Below, piece after piece: positions 6,024 through 6,907 of a stretch of DNA of 6,907 bases; the first letter of the stretch is position 1, and the number at the start of each line of letters is the position of its first letter. The position numbers and the translations under genes are program-made. Origin of the DNA: Flavobacteriales bacterium. Lineage in GTDB: Bacteria; Bacteroidota; Bacteroidia; UBA10329. Below the pieces are notes generated by a model that had not been told where the DNA came from, ran no database searches, and saw only the letters and a program-made list of their open reading frames with translations. The stretch spans positions 1 through 6,907 of the forward strand of contig DMRV01000025.1 of assembly GCA_003456455.1 (NCBI GenBank), written 5' to 3'.

Positions 6024-6907
6024 GACAGGTTATTCGCCTCTTTACCTAGAGATATAATACGCTCGCAATGTTGCTCTACGGTTAACTCGTGTTTAGTTGC
6101 AAACTCAGGATCTATGCTCCATTCTTTGTTGAGAACCTGATTAATAGCCGTAATCCATTTCTCATCACTGAAAGAATCAACCACAATTCCCACTTCTTTA
6201 GATACGACCGATTTTGCGCCAACCATATGTGATACTACCACAGGGAGTCCGCACAGTAGCGCTTCGCTTACCACTTGTGCGTATGCTTCATACTTAGCGG
6301 GATGAACCAAAGCATCTGCCGCCCACATCAACTCATTTACGTTTTCAGAATAACCTAGGAACTTCACGTTTTTAAGTTCAGAATGAATGGGTTTTACCCC
6401 AGCAATTACCAATTCAATTGGTTCATTCTGCAACTGTGCCATAAGGTTTAGCAGAAAGTCATAACCTTTTAAGTGATTGCCGGTGGTTACGAATAGCAGG
6501 CTTTTCTTGGTCTCCGAAAAACCATATTTCTTTCTCCATTCCTGCTTATGTGATGAACCAGATTGATTAAATTGTTTCACATTAGTAGGAGGGTAGAGAA
6601 CCCGAATCTTTTCATCAGCAACATGAGCTAAATCTGTCAATTCATTCTTAATCTGACCAGAGGCTGCAAGAACCAGTTTAGAGTCTCTGTAAGCCAGCTT
6701 ATCTAGATAAACGTTCATTCTATCGATAGGACCTTGAAAACGAAAGCCTAGCGCTTTCATGTAGCCTAAATGGGTCCCCGGACACATGACCAAATCCTGA
6801 TGTGATGTTCTACCTAAAGAAACACTCAAATCAAAAGTGTTTTTTTTCATAATCTCCTTCAAACCGGTATTGAAAAACCACATTCGAATGGGTTTAGGAA
6901 CTCGTTT
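6020..6907 (-). CDS. GT4-family glycosyltransferase, WaaG-like (partial at 5' edge)
   Basis: The frame runs from the right edge to the TAG at 6022-6020. An ATG at 6883-6881 exists, but the frame continues upstream without a stop to base 6907, and a start there would give 287 residues against about 350-380 for the family, with part of the N-terminal Rossmann domain missing. I read it as truncated by the window. Counting from that ATG: acceptor-side features PIDRMNVYLDKLAYRDSKLV (52-71) and ASGQIKNEL, linker LYPPTNV (96-102), then the donor-binding domain: FVTTGNHLKG (131-140), VKFLGYSENV, AADALVHPAKYEAYAQVVSE with the E-x7-E pair E199/E207, and CGLPVVVS (211-218). It most resembles WaaG/RfaG-type transferases, which add hexose from a nucleotide sugar to LPS core, acting at the cytoplasmic face of the inner membrane. 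Donor and acceptor cannot be assigned; a role in surface polysaccharide is the general inference. It is convergent with the phosphoesterase. Confidence 0.9.
   Translation of the reverse strand, partial: KRVPKPIRMWFFNTGLKEIMKKNTFDLSVSLGRTSHQDLVMCPGTHLGYMKALGFRFQGPIDRMNVYLDKLAYRDSKLVLAASGQIKNELTDLAHVADEKIRVLYPPTNVKQFNQSGSSHKQEWRKKYGFSETKKSLLFVTTGNHLKGYDFLLNLMAQLQNEPIELVIAGVKPIHSELKNVKFLGYSENVNELMWAADALVHPAKYEAYAQVVSEALLCGLPVVVSHMVGAKSVVSKEVGIVVDSFSDEKWITAINQVLNKEWSIDPEFATKHELTVEQHCERIISLGKEANNLS

Noticed and set aside
6881..6883. ATG at 6883 as the real start of the glycosyltransferase
   Set aside because: The frame continues upstream without a stop to the window edge, and a start here would remove part of the N-terminal Rossmann domain.

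Overview
The window looks like chromosomal DNA from a member of the Bacteroidota, most likely a flavobacterium-like marine or aquatic lineage. Three things point there: a large exported protein ending in the type B sorting domain of the type IX secretion system (T9SS), SprB-type repeats, and the tail of a BatE-like protein with the TPR-linker/two-helix/SH3 layout typical of that phylum. Placement below phylum level is a guess.

Layout: (1) Positions 1-465 (+) hold the 3' end of a BatE-like inner-membrane protein, open at the left edge. (2) Positions 466-549 are a short spacer with a small AT-rich hairpin and at best a weak promoter. (3) Positions 550-5523 (+) encode one 1657-residue secreted modular protein: signal peptide, LamG-like lectin domain, four SprB-type repeats, a thrombospondin-C-terminal-like domain, ten PKD-like domains mostly at a strict 82-residue pitch, and a T9SS type B C-terminal domain. 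(4) Positions 5520-6023 (+) encode a complete YfcE/MJ0936-type metallophosphoesterase whose ATG overlaps the adhesin stop codon (ATGA). (5) Positions 6020-6907 (-) hold most of a GT4-family glycosyltransferase, convergent with the phosphoesterase, with overlapping stop codons and an open frame at the right edge.

How they fit together: the giant protein is probably a cell-surface or released adhesin/matrix protein built from carbohydrate- and calcium-binding-type modules. The phosphoesterase is likely co-transcribed with it and translationally coupled, but no functional link is evident. The glycosyltransferase belongs to a separate transcription unit, probably for surface polysaccharide or LPS, entering from the right. 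Gene packing is very tight: apart from the 84-base spacer there is no non-coding DNA. I see no RNA gene, CRISPR array, insertion sequence or defence system. The most notable item is the modular adhesin itself; nothing here clearly shows a previously undescribed system.
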